Part shown: positions 34,940 through 43,188 of the stretch, one piece after another | Numbering within the stretch: position 1 is the stretch's first letter | Layout of the letters: every line of letters begins with the position of its first letter | NCBI GenBank assembly: GCA_002371825.1 | Contig: DFHF01000053.1 | Coordinates: forward strand, 62,001 to 126,000 | Length of the DNA: 64,000 nucleotides | Direction: 5' to 3' | DNA from: Ruminococcus flavefaciens | Lineage (GTDB): Bacteria > Bacillota > Clostridia > Oscillospirales > Ruminococcaceae | Notes under the pieces: model-generated | Seen by the model: the letters and a program-made list of their open reading frames with translations, nothing else | Databases searched by the model: none | What the model was told of the DNA's origin: nothing | Translations under genes and position numbers: made by a program

Positions 34940-36505
34940 ATGGCTGTTTTTAAATGTAAAATGTGCGGCGGAACTCTCAATGCTGCCGATGGCATAAACG
35001 TTTGCCAGTGCGAATACTGCGGAACACCGCAGACCCTGCCGAACTCCCGTGACGAGATAACAGCGAATCTGTTCAATCGTGCAAACAGTCTCAGACTGAA
35101 CAACGAATTTGATAAAGCACTTGAAACCTACGAAAATATAGTAAACACCGTCCCGGATGATTCAGAGGCATACTGGGGCATGGTGCTCTGCAAATACGGT
35201 ATAGAGTATGTGGATGATCCGCTGACAAAGCGGAAAGTCCCTACCTGCCACCGTACCCTTATGGGCTCGATAATGGCAGATGTGGACTATAAATCAGCCC
35301 TGAACTATGCCGATTCCGAAAGAAGAAGGCTCTATTCACAGGAAGCCGCAGAAATAGATAAACTCCAGAGAAATATTCTCGATATAGTAAGACGTGAATC
35401 TCCCTTCGATGTCTTTATCTGCTACAAGGAGACCGATGAACACGGCCGCCGTACTCAGGACAGCGTTATCGCAAATGACATCTACCACCAGCTCCGCCAG
35501 GAGGGCTTCAAGACCTTCTATGCCGCTATAACACTGGAGGATAAGCTGGGAACTGAATACGAACCCTATATTTTCTCAGCCCTTCAGAGCGCAAAGGTAA
35601 TGCTGGTGATCGGAACTAACCCCCAATACTTTGAATCACCCTGGATGAAGAACGAATGGAGCAGATATCTCGGACTTATGAAGACCGATAAGAGCAAGCT
35701 CCTCATCCCATGCTACAGGGATATGGACGCCTACGACCTGCCTGAGGAATTCTCTCATCTGCAGGCTCAGGATATGTCAAGGATAGGATTTATAAACGAT
35801 GTTATCCGTGGCATAAAAAAGATCATAACCGGCGGAGGTACCGTTTACGAGAGCTCATCAGCCACAGATAAGAGGAATGCTCCCGCAGCAAATATCTCAA
35901 CGGATAAAATGCTGCAAAGAATAGAGATCTTCCTCAGCGACCAGGACTTCGACAACGCTTCACGCTACTGCGAAAGAGTGCTGGATAACGATCCTGAATG
36001 TGCAAGGGCATATTTCTATGAATTCCTTGCAGAGCACAGCTGTACGTCTCCGGAGGAGATATATCACCAGAAGGCCGTGACCTTCTTCGCTACAAAATAC
36101 ATATCCGGCTACGGCTTCAAAACTTTTGATGAAGAGATCTTCCGCACCCGTATGAACTACGTTCTGGGGCACTCCATGAAGAACGCACTCGCATTCTCCA
36201 AGGGCAATGAACACGATGAAATGGTACATATATATGAAGGTATACTGTCAATAGTCAGGAACGATATAGCCCGGCGTGAACAAAAGCTCGAAGAACAGGA
36301 GCAGCAGATAACCAAGGCCGCCTATGAGCGCCAGCAGGTAAAAGCTCAGAAGCTGGATAACCGCAAGAAGCATAGATCCATCCTGATAATCCTGGCGGTA
36401 ATAAGCCTTTTAATATTTTTAATATTATACTCAGACGGTGAGGACGCTGCGCCTCTGTTTTTGGTATTCTTCATCGGGCTCCTGATATCATCGTTCATAG
36501 CCTGA
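34940..36505 (+). CDS. zinc-ribbon / TPR-like / TIR domain membrane-anchored protein 1
   Basis: A 521-residue protein. An N-terminal zinc ribbon has CKMC (6-9) and CEYC (24-27). A TPR-like helical region follows (about 40-140), then a TIR domain (about 155-295: FDVFICYKE, FYAAITLEDKLG, VMLVIGTNPQYF). Next come a second helical repeat region (about 320-430), a coiled coil (440-475) and two C-terminal transmembrane helices (about 480-497 and 504-521). The NADase-type glutamate is present as Glu239 in SPWMKNEW. The bulk should face the cytoplasm. Start ATG at 34940 after AGAGG. It is paralogous to the next gene. NAD cleavage or scaffold signalling is inferred from the TIR fold. Confidence 0.85.
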   Translation: MAVFKCKMCGGTLNAADGINVCQCEYCGTPQTLPNSRDEITANLFNRANSLRLNNEFDKALETYENIVNTVPDDSEAYWGMVLCKYGIEYVDDPLTKRKVPTCHRTLMGSIMADVDYKSALNYADSERRRLYSQEAAEIDKLQRNILDIVRRESPFDVFICYKETDEHGRRTQDSVIANDIYHQLRQEGFKTFYAAITLEDKLGTEYEPYIFSALQSAKVMLVIGTNPQYFESPWMKNEWSRYLGLMKTDKSKLLIPCYRDMDAYDLPEEFSHLQAQDMSRIGFINDVIRGIKKIITGGGTVYESSSATDKRNAPAANISTDKMLQRIEIFLSDQDFDNASRYCERVLDNDPECARAYFYEFLAEHSCTSPEEIYHQKAVTFFATKYISGYGFKTFDEEIFRTRMNYVLGHSMKNALAFSKGNEHDEMVHIYEGILSIVRNDIARREQKLEEQEQQITKAAYERQQVKAQKLDNRKKHRSILIILAVISLLIFLILYSDGEDAAPLFLVFFIGLLISSFIA

Positions 36506-36522
36506 CGCAGCGGAGGAGATAA

Positions 36523-38622
36523 ATGGCAATTTTTAAATGTAAGATGTGCGGAGGTTCGCTGGATACCTCCGGCGGCACTATCTGCCGCTGCACCTACTGC
36601 GGAACTGAACAGACTGTCCCGAAGCTGGACGATGAAGTCCGCAGCAGACTCTACGACAGAGCGAACTACTACCGCAGAAACAGTGAATTCGACCAGGCAG
36701 AAGCAGTATATGAGAGCATAATCGCTGAGTCTCCACAGGAGGCAGAAGCATACTGGGGCTCATGTCTCTGCCGGTACGGTATAGAATATGTCCGTGACCC
36801 AAAAACCGGGAATATGGTCCCCACCTGTCACAGGACACGGTTTGACAGCATTCTCGATGACAGCTCCTATCTTCTGGCGCTGAAATATGCCGACGGAGCT
36901 GCCCGCAGCCTCTACGAAAGGGAGGCAGCATACATAGACAGCGTACAGAAGAGGATACTGGCAGTTTCCGGCAAGGAAGAGCCGTTTGACGTCTTTATAT
37001 GCTATAAGGAGACCGATTCCTCAGGAGGACGTTCGTCAGCAAGCACGGAAGCTCAGACCCTATATGATGAACTGACCGCAAATGGCTATAAGGTATTCTT
37101 CTCACGCATTACTCTAAAGGAAAAACTGGGACAGGAGTACGAACCATATATATTCGCTGCCCTGCAAAGTGCAAAGGTAATGCTGGTGGTGGGAACCAAG
37201 CCGGATCACTTCACATCTGTATGGGTAAAAAATGAGTGGTCACGCTTTCTCAGTCTTATAACACAGGGGCAGAAGAAATTCATCATCCCCTGCTACAGGA
37301 ACATGAACCCCTATGACCTTCCCGAGGAGCTTGTCTCCCTTCAGGGACAGGATCTGTCAAAGGCGGGAGCGGTTCAGGAGCTGACAAGAGCAGTCGAAAA
37401 GCTTATCGGCGGCGGAACAGCCTCAGTACCACAGTCAGCCGGAGCAAATTCCGGTTCACTTGCAGAAAGAGCCCTCCTTTTCCTTGAGGACAAGAACTGG
37501 CAGAGCGCAGCTGAGTACTGTGAAAAGGCTCTTGATACAGACCCCCGCAATGCTAAGGCCTATTTTGCAAAGGCTCTTGCCGAACTGAAGATATCATCAG
37601 TATCAGAGCTGACGGCATACGATAAACCCATAGATAACAGCGAAAACTTTGAAAAAGCAATGAGGTTCGCTGACCCGGAGCTGAAAAAAGCTCTTCAGGG
37701 TTACAGCGATCAGTGCAGGATAAATGAGGCTGCCCGGAAACTGGGACGCTGCCACTACCCTTCGGAAGCTGAGAGAATAATCGCTTCAATGGAAAAGCTG
37801 GAGGGACGCGGAGATTCCCTGCGAATGGCAGGTGAAGCCCGCCGCAAGCTTGAAGAGCTCCGCCGGATATCCGTTGAGGAGGCTGAAAAAGCCATAGCTT
37901 CCCCGACTTCCGGAAGAGATCTCACAAATGCCATAAGACTGCTTAACGAGGCCGGAGATGTTTACGGGAAGGACTCGCTGATAGAAAGAGCTGAATCCCA
38001 GCTGTCAAAAGTATACGGCGAAGCGGTAAAGCACATGGAAGCCGGCGAAAACGGCAAAGCTGCTGAAAAATTCAAGTGGCTGGTGGACTACAAGGACGCT
38101 CTCCCGCTTGGACTGCGCTGCGAAAGACTTGCTCAGCAGGAGGACATCAACAGGAAAAATGCCGCTTTTGAAGCTGCAAGAGAACGTGAGGAACAGGAAG
38201 CAATCGAGCGTAACCGTATCCGTGCGGAGCTCAATGCAAAGCTCAGGCAGCAGAAGTTCATAGGAAGTGTAGTTATCGGCATACTGGCAGCAATTTCACT
38301 GGTTATGATCTGGCGATGCGTATCAGCAGCCAGAGGCTTTGAATTTGTAATGGCCTCCAACTACCGTATTCAGATGCTTACAGCATCACCTCTTCTGTGT
38401 TTTCTGCTTATCCATAACGGAGCAAGAAATGGTCCTAAAGGCGGTACCGTAAATTCAGTCTCAGCACTGCTTGCGGTGTTCATGGCACTTATCACCTGCT
38501 GGTTCATGCACAAAGCAGGAGGAGATATAATTTATCTCGGCTTCACCGCTGCACTTCACGCAGCAGCTATATTCATCGGAAATCTTTCCGGAAAAAAAGC
38601 CGCAGACTACTACGATCAGTGA
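36523..38622 (+). CDS. zinc-ribbon / TPR-like / TIR domain membrane-anchored protein 2
   Basis: A 699-residue paralogue of the preceding protein. The zinc ribbon has CKMC (6-9) and CTYC (23-26), a TPR-like region (about 40-140) precedes the TIR domain (about 154-295: FDVFICYKETD, FFSRITLKEKLG, VMLVVGTKPDHF) with Glu238 in SVWVKNEW. A long helical repeat and coiled-coil stretch runs to about 575. About four transmembrane helices end the protein (near 579-600, 617-631, 643-661, 667-687). It starts 17 bases after its sister. The shared N-terminal 300 residues and different tails suggest duplication followed by divergence. Confidence 0.85.
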   Translation: MAIFKCKMCGGSLDTSGGTICRCTYCGTEQTVPKLDDEVRSRLYDRANYYRRNSEFDQAEAVYESIIAESPQEAEAYWGSCLCRYGIEYVRDPKTGNMVPTCHRTRFDSILDDSSYLLALKYADGAARSLYEREAAYIDSVQKRILAVSGKEEPFDVFICYKETDSSGGRSSASTEAQTLYDELTANGYKVFFSRITLKEKLGQEYEPYIFAALQSAKVMLVVGTKPDHFTSVWVKNEWSRFLSLITQGQKKFIIPCYRNMNPYDLPEELVSLQGQDLSKAGAVQELTRAVEKLIGGGTASVPQSAGANSGSLAERALLFLEDKNWQSAAEYCEKALDTDPRNAKAYFAKALAELKISSVSELTAYDKPIDNSENFEKAMRFADPELKKALQGYSDQCRINEAARKLGRCHYPSEAERIIASMEKLEGRGDSLRMAGEARRKLEELRRISVEEAEKAIASPTSGRDLTNAIRLLNEAGDVYGKDSLIERAESQLSKVYGEAVKHMEAGENGKAAEKFKWLVDYKDALPLGLRCERLAQQEDINRKNAAFEAAREREEQEAIERNRIRAELNAKLRQQKFIGSVVIGILAAISLVMIWRCVSAARGFEFVMASNYRIQMLTASPLLCFLLIHNGARNGPKGGTVNSVSALLAVFMALITCWFMHKAGGDIIYLGFTAALHAAAIFIGNLSGKKAADYYDQ

Positions 38623-38679
38623 CAATATAAAATGATATAGGGAAACCGTAAGGGTCCCTTTAAAAAAGGAGGAAAAAAT

Positions 38680-40149
38680 ATGTTCAAAGGCAAAGACGAG
38701 CCCAAAACTCCCGATCATGGCCTTGCCAGTGTGATAATGTATGAAGGCGACAACAAGACCTTCGTATACAAGCACCCGATCGAGAATTTCAACCTTGGTT
38801 CACAGCTCATCGTTCACGAAACTCAGGAGGCTGTGTTCTTCCGTGACGGTCAGGCACTTGACCTCTTCGGTCCCGGACGCCACACACTGGCAACACAGAA
38901 TCTGCCTGTTATCGGAAAGGCATATAAACTGCCCACAAATGCAGAGACACCTTTCCACTGTGAGGTCTACTTCATAAACAAGACCATACAGATGGGCATA
39001 AAATGGGGTACAGACACAAAGGTGCGCTTTATCGAGCCTGAATCAGGACTTCCTATCGAGATAGGCGCCTGCGGACAGTTCAATCTCCGCATAAGCGATT
39101 CCAGAAGGCTTCTTATGAAGCTGGTAGGCACCGCCGGAGAATTCACACAGGCTGATATGGTCAACGGAAGCTTTGGCCTTAAGCCTACCGTAGCCAAGTT
39201 CAAGGCAATGATAATCAACAGGGTTAAGAGCAATCTTGCCCGTATCATAAAGGATAACAATATCAACATCCTCGAAATAGACGAGAGACTTGATACTATA
39301 TCCGATAAACTCTGCGGAGTCATAAATGAGAATCTCAGCGAATACGGACTTGATATGCCCGATTTCTTCGTTGAGACCATACTCACTCCCGATGAGGACC
39401 CTAACTACAGACGTCTTAAGCAGCAGCACGCTGACCTCTACCTGAAGGTACGTCAGGAGGAGATACTCAAGGCTGAGGCTGAAAAGGCAAGAGAGCGTCA
39501 GGCTGTAGAAGCCGAGACCGCTGCTCAGCTCAAAGTCATCAGTGCAAAGGGAGAAGCCGATGCTCTGGTAGTCAAGGCAGCAGCAGAGGCTGAGGAAATG
39601 AGAATGAAGGGCTTCACCTACCGTGAGCAGACAGCCCGTGAGGTAGGTCTTGGAGCCGTTAACCATATGGGCGGAGGCTCAGGCGGAAATGCTGTCAGCG
39701 ACATTGCCGGCCTGGGAGTAGCTCTCGGCGCTATGGGCGGAGTTATGGACATGACAAAGAATGCCATGAATCCTATGACAGCCGGTGCCGCATCAGCTGT
39801 GGGAGGACTTATGGCCGGCGGCTGGACCTGCTCCTGCGGAAACAATGTCCCCACCGGAAACTTCTGCAATGTCTGCGGAAGCAAGCGTCCGGAGGCCTCC
39901 GGAAATACCTGGGACTGTGCCTGCGGGAACAAGGGCATAGTCGGAAACTTCTGCAATATATGCGGAGCTAAGCGTCCATCAGCTGATACCTGGGACTGCT
40001 CATGCGGAAACAAGGGCATAGTCGGAAATTTCTGCAATAACTGCGGAGCTAAGCGTCCGGCAGCAGATGAAACATGGGACTGCTCATGCGGTGAAAAGAA
40101 CAACACCGGAAACTTCTGCCGTAACTGCGGAAAGAAGAAAGGAGAATGA
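38680..40149 (+). CDS. SPFH-domain protein with four C-terminal zinc ribbons
   Basis: A 489-residue protein of the YdjI / 'virion core protein'-like SPFH group, without an N-terminal membrane helix. The SPFH domain covers about 20-245 and a coiled coil 250-310. A Gly/Ala/Met-rich hydrophobic stretch follows (about 325-385), perhaps a membrane-inserting hairpin. Then come four tandem zinc ribbons, each W(D/T)C-(A/S)CG, FC and (V/I/N)CG(S/A)KRP or close. The AAAGGAGGA site is ideal. It is the third gene of the TIR cluster; zinc ribbons on it and on the TIR proteins suggest they meet at the membrane, which is an inference. Confidence 0.87.
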   Translation: MFKGKDEPKTPDHGLASVIMYEGDNKTFVYKHPIENFNLGSQLIVHETQEAVFFRDGQALDLFGPGRHTLATQNLPVIGKAYKLPTNAETPFHCEVYFINKTIQMGIKWGTDTKVRFIEPESGLPIEIGACGQFNLRISDSRRLLMKLVGTAGEFTQADMVNGSFGLKPTVAKFKAMIINRVKSNLARIIKDNNINILEIDERLDTISDKLCGVINENLSEYGLDMPDFFVETILTPDEDPNYRRLKQQHADLYLKVRQEEILKAEAEKARERQAVEAETAAQLKVISAKGEADALVVKAAAEAEEMRMKGFTYREQTAREVGLGAVNHMGGGSGGNAVSDIAGLGVALGAMGGVMDMTKNAMNPMTAGAASAVGGLMAGGWTCSCGNNVPTGNFCNVCGSKRPEASGNTWDCACGNKGIVGNFCNICGAKRPSADTWDCSCGNKGIVGNFCNNCGAKRPAADETWDCSCGEKNNTGNFCRNCGKKKGE

Positions 40150-40151
40150 AC

Positions 40152-40847
40152 ATGAATAAGATCAGATCTCAGATATATATAATTATTCTTGTTATCGCAG
40201 CGGTATTTTCAGCATTTGCCTTCCTCATCCCGGTTGAGCGTGAGGCTGTATTCTGGATAAGCTATATTGCCGGAATGGCAGCAATACTCATACAGATACC
40301 GGTATTCGGAGCCTCATATCCGAAGGAAACTCCTCTCAGCAGCAAGGTGCTTGGATATCCTGTATTCAGAGTCGGGATAATCTATCTTGTTGTACAGATG
40401 ATACTCAGCACAATACTCTTCTTCGCCGGCGACAGCGGAGATTTCCCGGTATGGCTGGCATTGCTGCTCTGCATAGTAGTGCTTGCAGCAGCACTTGTCC
40501 TCGGACTTTCTGCCAATATGGCAAGAGAGGCTATCTCCAATATGGAGACAGTTTCCAAAGTCGATACACGCATGATGAAATCACTTGCCCTCAGAGCAGA
40601 GGCACTTGTTTCAAATACAAATGACCCCATGCTTGTAAAGGAGCTAAAAAAGCTGGCGGATGATATCTCATTCAGCGATCCTGTAAGTGATCCTGTTATC
40701 GCAGATCAGGAATATGCTCTTGCAAATGCCTTCGGACAGCTTGAAGCTGCTGTGAATTCACAGAATCCCGGCGCAATAGACCTTTGCCGAAATGTGGGCA
40801 TAGCTCTTTCAAACCGCAACGCAGCCTGCAAGGCTAATAAGAGATAA
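40152..40847 (+). CDS. four-helix membrane protein of the TIR/SPFH cluster
   Basis: A 231-residue protein with four transmembrane helices in the first 125 residues and a soluble, helical C-terminal half of about 105 residues. The ATG at 40152 is seven bases from AAAGGAG; an ATG at 40146 overlaps the upstream stop but is too close to the Shine-Dalgarno. Translation is coupled to the SPFH gene. No family recognised. It ends the cluster, just before a strong terminator. Confidence 0.75.
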   Translation: MNKIRSQIYIIILVIAAVFSAFAFLIPVEREAVFWISYIAGMAAILIQIPVFGASYPKETPLSSKVLGYPVFRVGIIYLVVQMILSTILFFAGDSGDFPVWLALLLCIVVLAAALVLGLSANMAREAISNMETVSKVDTRMMKSLALRAEALVSNTNDPMLVKELKKLADDISFSDPVSDPVIADQEYALANAFGQLEAAVNSQNPGAIDLCRNVGIALSNRNAACKANKR

Positions 40848-40850
40848 TAA

Positions 40851-40882
40851 AAAGCCTCTCCGGAAGGAGAGGCTTTATTTTT
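40851..40882 (+). terminator. intrinsic terminator of the TIR/SPFH cluster
   Basis: A perfect 11-bp stem AAAGCCTCTCC (40851-40861) / GGAGAGGCTTT (40866-40876) is followed by ATTTTTT. Confidence 0.88.
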
Positions 40883-40911
40883 TCAATAAAGTTTGTAATA
40901 ATACATATAAC

Positions 40912-41454
40912 TCAGCTTATACTGCTGCAAAATCCGGTGATCTCAGCTGTCCTCGGAGCAACAGCCTCTTTATACTCAACAGAGCAAAGTCCGAGACTTC
41001 CGCAGCACCCGATTTCAAGATGTCCGTAAAAATGCTCGATGCTTCCGATTATGCGCTCACATTCCCTCATAGAAGGTCCTGTCCTGAGAGCAATGACATA
41101 TCCCCTTTTTCCGGGACTTATTGAAGCATGGGGCTCATGGGTATTGCACCAGGGAGTACATCTGTCAATGAAAGCTTTAAACTGTCCCGGTATATCCGCC
41201 CAGTAAGATGGTGACACTGAAACTACTATATCAGCCTTTTCAAATTCATCCATGATGATATCGATATCATCCGACTGAACGCATACAGCAGTCTCATGGC
41301 AGCTACGGCAGCCCTTGCAGAAGCTGAAGCTGTAGTCATCTATGCATATGCTTTTCGTCTCAAACCTTTTGGAAAGTTCGCCGGCAGCTATATTAACTAT
41401 CTCTGCTGTTGCACCGTTCCTGACAGGACTGCAATTGATGATAAGTGCTTTCAT
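40912..41454 (-). CDS. flavodoxin-fold NAD(P)H-dependent FMN reductase-like protein
   Basis: A 180-residue protein of the NADPH-dependent FMN reductase/flavodoxin-like family. The FMN phosphate loop is INCSPVRNGATAEI at 5-18, followed by a Cys-rich segment FCKGCRSCHETAVC near 50-63 seen in the iron-sulfur flavoprotein-like members, and VSVSPSYWADIPGQFKAFIDR. The ATG at 41454 has AGGAGG eight bases upstream. A MITE-like repeat lies in its 5' region. The electron acceptor is unknown. Confidence 0.83.
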   Translation of the reverse strand: MKALIINCSPVRNGATAEIVNIAAGELSKRFETKSICIDDYSFSFCKGCRSCHETAVCVQSDDIDIIMDEFEKADIVVSVSPSYWADIPGQFKAFIDRCTPWCNTHEPHASISPGKRGYVIALRTGPSMRECERIIGSIEHFYGHLEIGCCGSLGLCSVEYKEAVAPRTAEITGFCSSIS

Positions 41455-41476
41455 TCTATGTACCTCCTGAAAAAAT

Positions 41477-41602
41477 ATTGATGTGCCAATTAGATCCTGA
41501 ATAACAGATGCCCAGAATTTTTGTTGTGAGACAAGGTTTCCTAACGCAGTATCGCAGCAAAAAAACAAGCAGGCAACTTAAAGAGATAGTTGGTACATCA
41601 AT
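41477..41602 (+). repeat. MITE-like dispersed repeat, copy A
   Basis: A 126-base repeat starting ATTGATGTGCCAATTAGATC and ending TTGGTACATCAAT, so its ends are imperfect inverted repeats. The interior has a CAGAATTTTTGTTGTGAGAC-like segment and an AAAACAAGCAG segment. Copies are at 52809, 55995 and 63805. It lies directly upstream of the flavoprotein gene and may supply or separate its promoter. Confidence 0.8.
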
Positions 41603-41649
41603 GAAATAAGCCGTATTATATCACTTTTTCAGAAGTATGTCAAGCAGTT

Positions 41650-42084
41650 TCAGAGCCATTGTATGAAAGCAGTTTTATCCGATGAATTATACCCGGCTTT
41701 CCTGTAAAAATCAAGAGTGCTCTCTGACTTTGAACCGGTGAGCAGCATCATCTTATAACAATCCTCACTGACTGCGATCTCTCTCGCACGATCAAGACAG
41801 GCTGAAGCATATCCCCTGCCTCTGTAATCCGAATGTGTCACAACATTTTCGATAAATGCATAGGGCCTTATGTTTCTTGTAAGATTAGGAATGATAACGC
41901 ATATACATGATGATACTATCCTGCCCTTATCCTCATAGACAATCACATGGTGATTCTCATCATTCATTATCTGCTCCCATGTCCGGCGCAGATGTTCACT
42001 GTCATCAGGCACTCCTGATTCATGAAGATGAGTATAGAGTTCAAGAAGCTGAGCAAGCTCCTCTTTTCTTATTTCCCTTACCAT
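41650..42084 (-). CDS. GNAT-family N-acetyltransferase
   Basis: A 144-residue GNAT protein. Acetyl-CoA binding motif A is VVTHSDYRGRGYASACLDRA, and the C-terminal LDFYRKAGYNSSDKTAFI has the usual (Y/F)xxxG(Y/F) segment. The start follows GGGGGATGATTT. The substrate cannot be predicted. Confidence 0.87.
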   Translation of the reverse strand: MVREIRKEELAQLLELYTHLHESGVPDDSEHLRRTWEQIMNDENHHVIVYEDKGRIVSSCICVIIPNLTRNIRPYAFIENVVTHSDYRGRGYASACLDRAREIAVSEDCYKMMLLTGSKSESTLDFYRKAGYNSSDKTAFIQWL

Positions 42085-42136
42085 AAATCATCCCCCTTTT
42101 CAGATCATTATATCATCACTGCCTTATATTGTCAAC

Positions 42137-42171
42137 AAAAAAGCTGCCGGATCCAAAACGGGTCCGGCAGT
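42137..42171 (-). terminator. intrinsic terminator of spoVT
   Basis: On the minus strand CTGCCGGACC, a short loop and GGATCCGGCAG are followed by CTTTTTTGTT, directly after the spoVT stop. Confidence 0.8.
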
Positions 42172-42175
42172 ATTT

Positions 42176-42715
42176 TTACTCTATCTGCTTTGCAAGGAAC
42201 TGCGCCGCAGCGTTTATAAGACTTTTTTGCAGGTCTGTTACCTCTGTGCACTTTTCCGAGCTCAGAAATGCAACTGCTCCGGAAACATCTCCGGCAGTTA
42301 TAACAGGCACCGCAGCAATCGCTGTTCTGTCAGTACCCTCTGCCGGAAAGAAACTGTTTGTTCTTCCGTCAGGACAATAGTACTGTCCCCTGCTGTCCAT
42401 AAGCTCTTCAAGCTGACCTGTAACCCGCCGCTCAGCAAACTCCTTTTTCGGCACTCCGGCAGACGCTGCTACATGATCCTTATCAAAGATAAGCACCGGA
42501 CAGCCTGCTATCTTATGCATTATCTCCGCTACATTCCCTGCATTTTCACTCAGCTCACTTATTGCTGAGTATTTCTTGAATATTACTTCACCCTCGCTGT
42601 TGGTGTATATCTCCAACGGGTCGCCCTCACGGATACGCATAGTGCGTCTTATCTCCTTAGGGATGACCACACGTCCGAGGTCGTCTATCCTTCTTACAAT
42701 ACCAGTGGCTTTCAT
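42176..42715 (-). CDS. spoVT: SpoVT/AbrB-family sporulation transcription factor
   Basis: A 179-residue protein. The N-terminal swapped-hairpin AbrB domain is MKATGIVRRIDDLGRVVIPKEIRRTMRIREGDPLEIY, written here as positions 1-37. A GAF-like C-terminal domain covers about 55-175. This is the SpoVT architecture, a DNA-binding regulator of late forespore genes. Its presence fits a Clostridia lineage that keeps sporulation genes. It is monocistronic with its own terminator. Confidence 0.92.
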   Translation of the reverse strand: MKATGIVRRIDDLGRVVIPKEIRRTMRIREGDPLEIYTNSEGEVIFKKYSAISELSENAGNVAEIMHKIAGCPVLIFDKDHVAASAGVPKKEFAERRVTGQLEELMDSRGQYYCPDGRTNSFFPAEGTDRTAIAAVPVITAGDVSGAVAFLSSEKCTEVTDLQKSLINAAAQFLAKQIE

Positions 42716-43188
42716 AATAATAACCTCCCAAAATCATTTTGACTTTGTGAGGTTAGTATTTCCGGGAATTATTTGATTATGCGTTAAAGATTATATAGGT
42801 TCTCTAACTGCAACAAGCATTAAGCATCACTGTAATTATCCTCAACGTTATAAAAGATAAATCATTCAAGAATTGTTATCGCCTCAGAAACGTTAATTTT
42901 GATTTTTCAAATGCCAGTCAATTTTCTCAAACGTCATTTAAAGGTTGCAGTAATTTGGATTTTCACGATTCTGGAAATGTTACAGATTCAAATATACGAT
43001 ATATTCCCTGAAAGATTTATTAATGAGCATATTGAAAAAATAGAGTTTCAAATGTTATGAAGTTCAAAAGATATGAAACAAAAAGATGATAAGTTGGAAA
43101 AGATAAAAAAGTAAAGAAGATCAAAATCCTCACAATTTTTTCTTTTTGTCAGCAATGATATTTATTTCAGACGTTATCGGTCTTAAAG
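42716..43188. other. AT-rich gap between spoVT and the IS element
   Basis: About 470 AT-rich bases. No intact gene is present. A short plus-strand stretch near 42975-43110 reads as a charged, Lys/Glu-rich peptide interrupted by a stop codon and may be a coding relic, but I cannot assign it. The spoVT promoter presumably lies in the first 100 bases. Confidence 0.5.
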
